Assembly: GCA_003523055.1 (NCBI GenBank)
Contig: DPHC01000003.1
Location: 2,174 to 9,390, forward strand
Length of the DNA: 7,217 nucleotides
Reading direction: 5' to 3'
Source: Dehalococcoidia bacterium
Lineage (GTDB): Bacteria; Chloroflexota; Dehalococcoidia; Lucifugimonadales; UBA3495
Both the position numbers and the translations under genes were made by a program. Positions 5,818 to 7,217 of this stretch are shown in pieces. How positions within the stretch are numbered: the first letter of the stretch is position 1; each line of letters opens with the position of its first letter. The notes under the pieces are model-generated. The model did not search any database. It was not told the DNA's origin and saw nothing but the letters and a program-made list of their open reading frames with translations.

Positions 5818-6938
5818 AACTAATATTACTAACCAGCTTTACAATCCTGATTGCCACATCATGTTTCCTAAACCGGCCTGAATCAACCGCTGAAATGGTC
5901 ATTACTAATGAGTCCGAAATCCTTACAGAAAATATAGATCTCAACCAGCAACCTAATATATCAGCACCCACCAATTCATTGCCTAACATAGCCGACACGG
6001 TGGAATCCGTTCGCACTTCTGTGGTGTCTATAGTATCTGATACAGTTTCTAGAGATATGTATGGACTGCGGCAGGGGGAAGGTTCAGGGTCAGGAATAAT
6101 AATTGATCAGTCTGGTTTAATATTAACTAACAATCACGTAATTAAAAACTCTACTAAGATCACAGTGACAATGGATGATGGCACGCAACAAGAAGCCACT
6201 GTAATAGGATTTGATCAATTATCAGACCTTGCTGTTATACAAATCCCTGGAGAAGGTTATCCTTTCATACCATTAGAAGATTCCTCTAATCTTAGGGTTG
6301 GTGACTGGGTTATAGCAATAGGTAACGCATTAGCTTTACCAGGTGGCCCTACTGTCACCGTGGGAGTAGTATCAGCATTAGGACGTAACATCGACATAAA
6401 CCAAGACTCTACATTGACTGATTTAATTCAAACTGATGCTGTAATTAACCCAGGGAACAGTGGTGGGCCATTATTAGATTTAAATGGAGATATAGTTGGA
6501 ATCAATACGGTAGTTGTCCGAGGTAACACCAATGATGGAACAAGCATTGAAGGCATAGGATTCGCAGTGCATATTGAAACTGCTTCATTAGTAGCAAAAC
6601 AATTGATAGAAACCGGTAAAGTAAAATGGGCGTGGATGGGAGCATATTTATCAGATTTAAATCCTGAAAAAGCAGCAGAATTCAACCTTTCTGTTAGAGA
6701 AGGAGTAGTAGTCCAAGCAATCGTTGAAGACAGTCCATCATCAAACAGTCAAATCAAACCTGGAGATATCATTTTAAACATAAATTCTATTAAAACATCT
6801 AGTACGATGGAATTAACTAAGATCCTGCGACATGATTATAGTCCAGGTGACACGGTAAATTTAGACGTGTTTCGGATGGAATTAGATGGAACAACTAATA
6901 TAATCAACCTTACTATGAAATTAGGAGAACGTCCTTAA
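5814..6938 (+). CDS. HtrA/DegP-like serine protease, predicted lipoprotein
   Basis: A 374-aa S1C-family protease for misfolded or damaged envelope proteins. The first 17 residues look like a lipoprotein signal: Lys at position 2, a hydrophobic core, then a lipobox ATSC with Cys17. A low-complexity linker (about 18-58) precedes a trypsin-like domain (about 60-265) with the triad H108 (TNNHV), D138 (SDLAV) and S216 (GNSGGP). A single C-terminal PDZ domain (about 275-370) carries EGVVVQAI and KPGDIILNIN. One PDZ and this length resemble HhoA/HtrA-type proteases rather than two-PDZ DegP. The lipid anchor would tether it outside the cytoplasmic membrane. Its ATG overlaps the rph stop, but it also has its own AAGGAG eight nt upstream. 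The stop is 1 nt from the convergent peptidase gene. Confidence 0.93.
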   Translation: MKLILLTSFTILIATSCFLNRPESTAEMVITNESEILTENIDLNQQPNISAPTNSLPNIADTVESVRTSVVSIVSDTVSRDMYGLRQGEGSGSGIIIDQSGLILTNNHVIKNSTKITVTMDDGTQQEATVIGFDQLSDLAVIQIPGEGYPFIPLEDSSNLRVGDWVIAIGNALALPGGPTVTVGVVSALGRNIDINQDSTLTDLIQTDAVINPGNSGGPLLDLNGDIVGINTVVVRGNTNDGTSIEGIGFAVHIETASLVAKQLIETGKVKWAWMGAYLSDLNPEKAAEFNLSVREGVVVQAIVEDSPSSNSQIKPGDIILNINSIKTSSTMELTKILRHDYSPGDTVNLDVFRMELDGTTNIINLTMKLGERP

Positions 6939-6939
6939 A

Positions 6940-7217
6940 TTACAATTCAGATACAGTTCCATTATTATCCACTGTGAATACTGGTAATCCCACTTTCATA
7001 AGCCCAGGTAAAATTATCTTTTTGTCACCCACAATAAACAATTTCAAGGTTTCTGTATTGATATGTTCTTTAGCTACACGATTCGCATCGTCAAGCGATA
7101 CTGACTTCAAGTTGTTTGGAACTTCTTGAAAATAATTATCGTTTAGATCATGCACACTTAGCTGGACCAAGTTATCCAAAATTTGCCCAGATCTTTCAAA
7201 TCCAGCCGGATAACCCA
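6940..7217 (-). CDS. M16 (pitrilysin-like) peptidase, C-terminal end (5' part outside window)
   Basis: The frame stays open to the right edge, so the TTG at 7179 is internal and 91 C-terminal residues are visible, beginning GYPAGFERSGQI. The pattern of a helix with LDNLVQLSVHDL, then the NYFQEVPNNLKSVSLDD segment, AKEHINTETLKLFIVGD and a final LPGLMKVGLPVF matches the closing part of M16-family domains, where ITxDDVxxxAxxxL is followed by a VVGD strand. The zinc-binding HxxEH lies near the N-terminus of active subunits and is outside the window, so activity cannot be judged; the visible part could belong to an active or a non-catalytic subunit. The family is typically involved in peptide or precursor processing. 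It ends 1 nt from the HtrA-like gene, tail to tail. Confidence 0.8.
   Translation of the reverse strand, partial: GYPAGFERSGQILDNLVQLSVHDLNDNYFQEVPNNLKSVSLDDANRVAKEHINTETLKLFIVGDKKIILPGLMKVGLPVFTVDNNGTVSEL

Noticed and set aside
6923..6935. Hairpin AGGA-gaacg-TCCT at the end of the HtrA-like gene, possible bidirectional terminator.
   Set aside because: A four-pair stem with mismatches outside it and only scattered A/T afterwards; too weak to call.

Overview
The window is an AT-rich bacterial chromosomal segment, gene-dense and apparently free of mobile elements. It carries eight complete genes, one gene cut at the left edge and one cut at the right edge. Several genes seem to start at TTG or GTG behind clear Shine-Dalgarno sequences, so this is bacterial translation. 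An HtrA-type protease with a lipoprotein signal, the AT-richness and the family mix would fit an uncultivated marine lineage such as a SAR202-like Chloroflexota. That placement is a weak guess; no rRNA or tRNA is present to test it.

Layout, left to right. (1) The 3' end of a tartrate/D-malate-type beta-decarboxylating dehydrogenase, + strand. (2) An uncharacterised 206-aa protein, - strand, convergent with the dehydrogenase. (3) A 228-bp divergent regulatory region with a promoter candidate for each flanking gene, an imperfect 20-bp palindrome and a perfect 10-bp A/T inverted repeat. (4) The two subunits of a 3-oxoacid-type CoA-transferase, + strand. (5) A two-gene unit on the - strand: branched-chain aminotransferase (ilvE) first, then an SDR-family protein that has lost most of the usual catalytic residues. 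(6) A divergent promoter region. (7) A translationally coupled pair on the + strand, RNase PH (rph) and a lipoprotein HtrA-like serine protease. (8) The C-terminal end of an M16 (pitrilysin-like) peptidase, - strand, convergent with the protease.

Most of the content is central metabolism (keto acid, CoA-thioester and amino acid chemistry) and RNA/protein quality control. Transcription units alternate strand throughout, giving three convergent junctions of 8, 39 and 1 nt between stop codons. I see no convincing undescribed multi-gene system. The points most worth a second look are the SDR with G/V substitutions at the Ser/Tyr catalytic positions, the possible operators in the 1470-1697 region, and the uncharacterised gene that shares that region.
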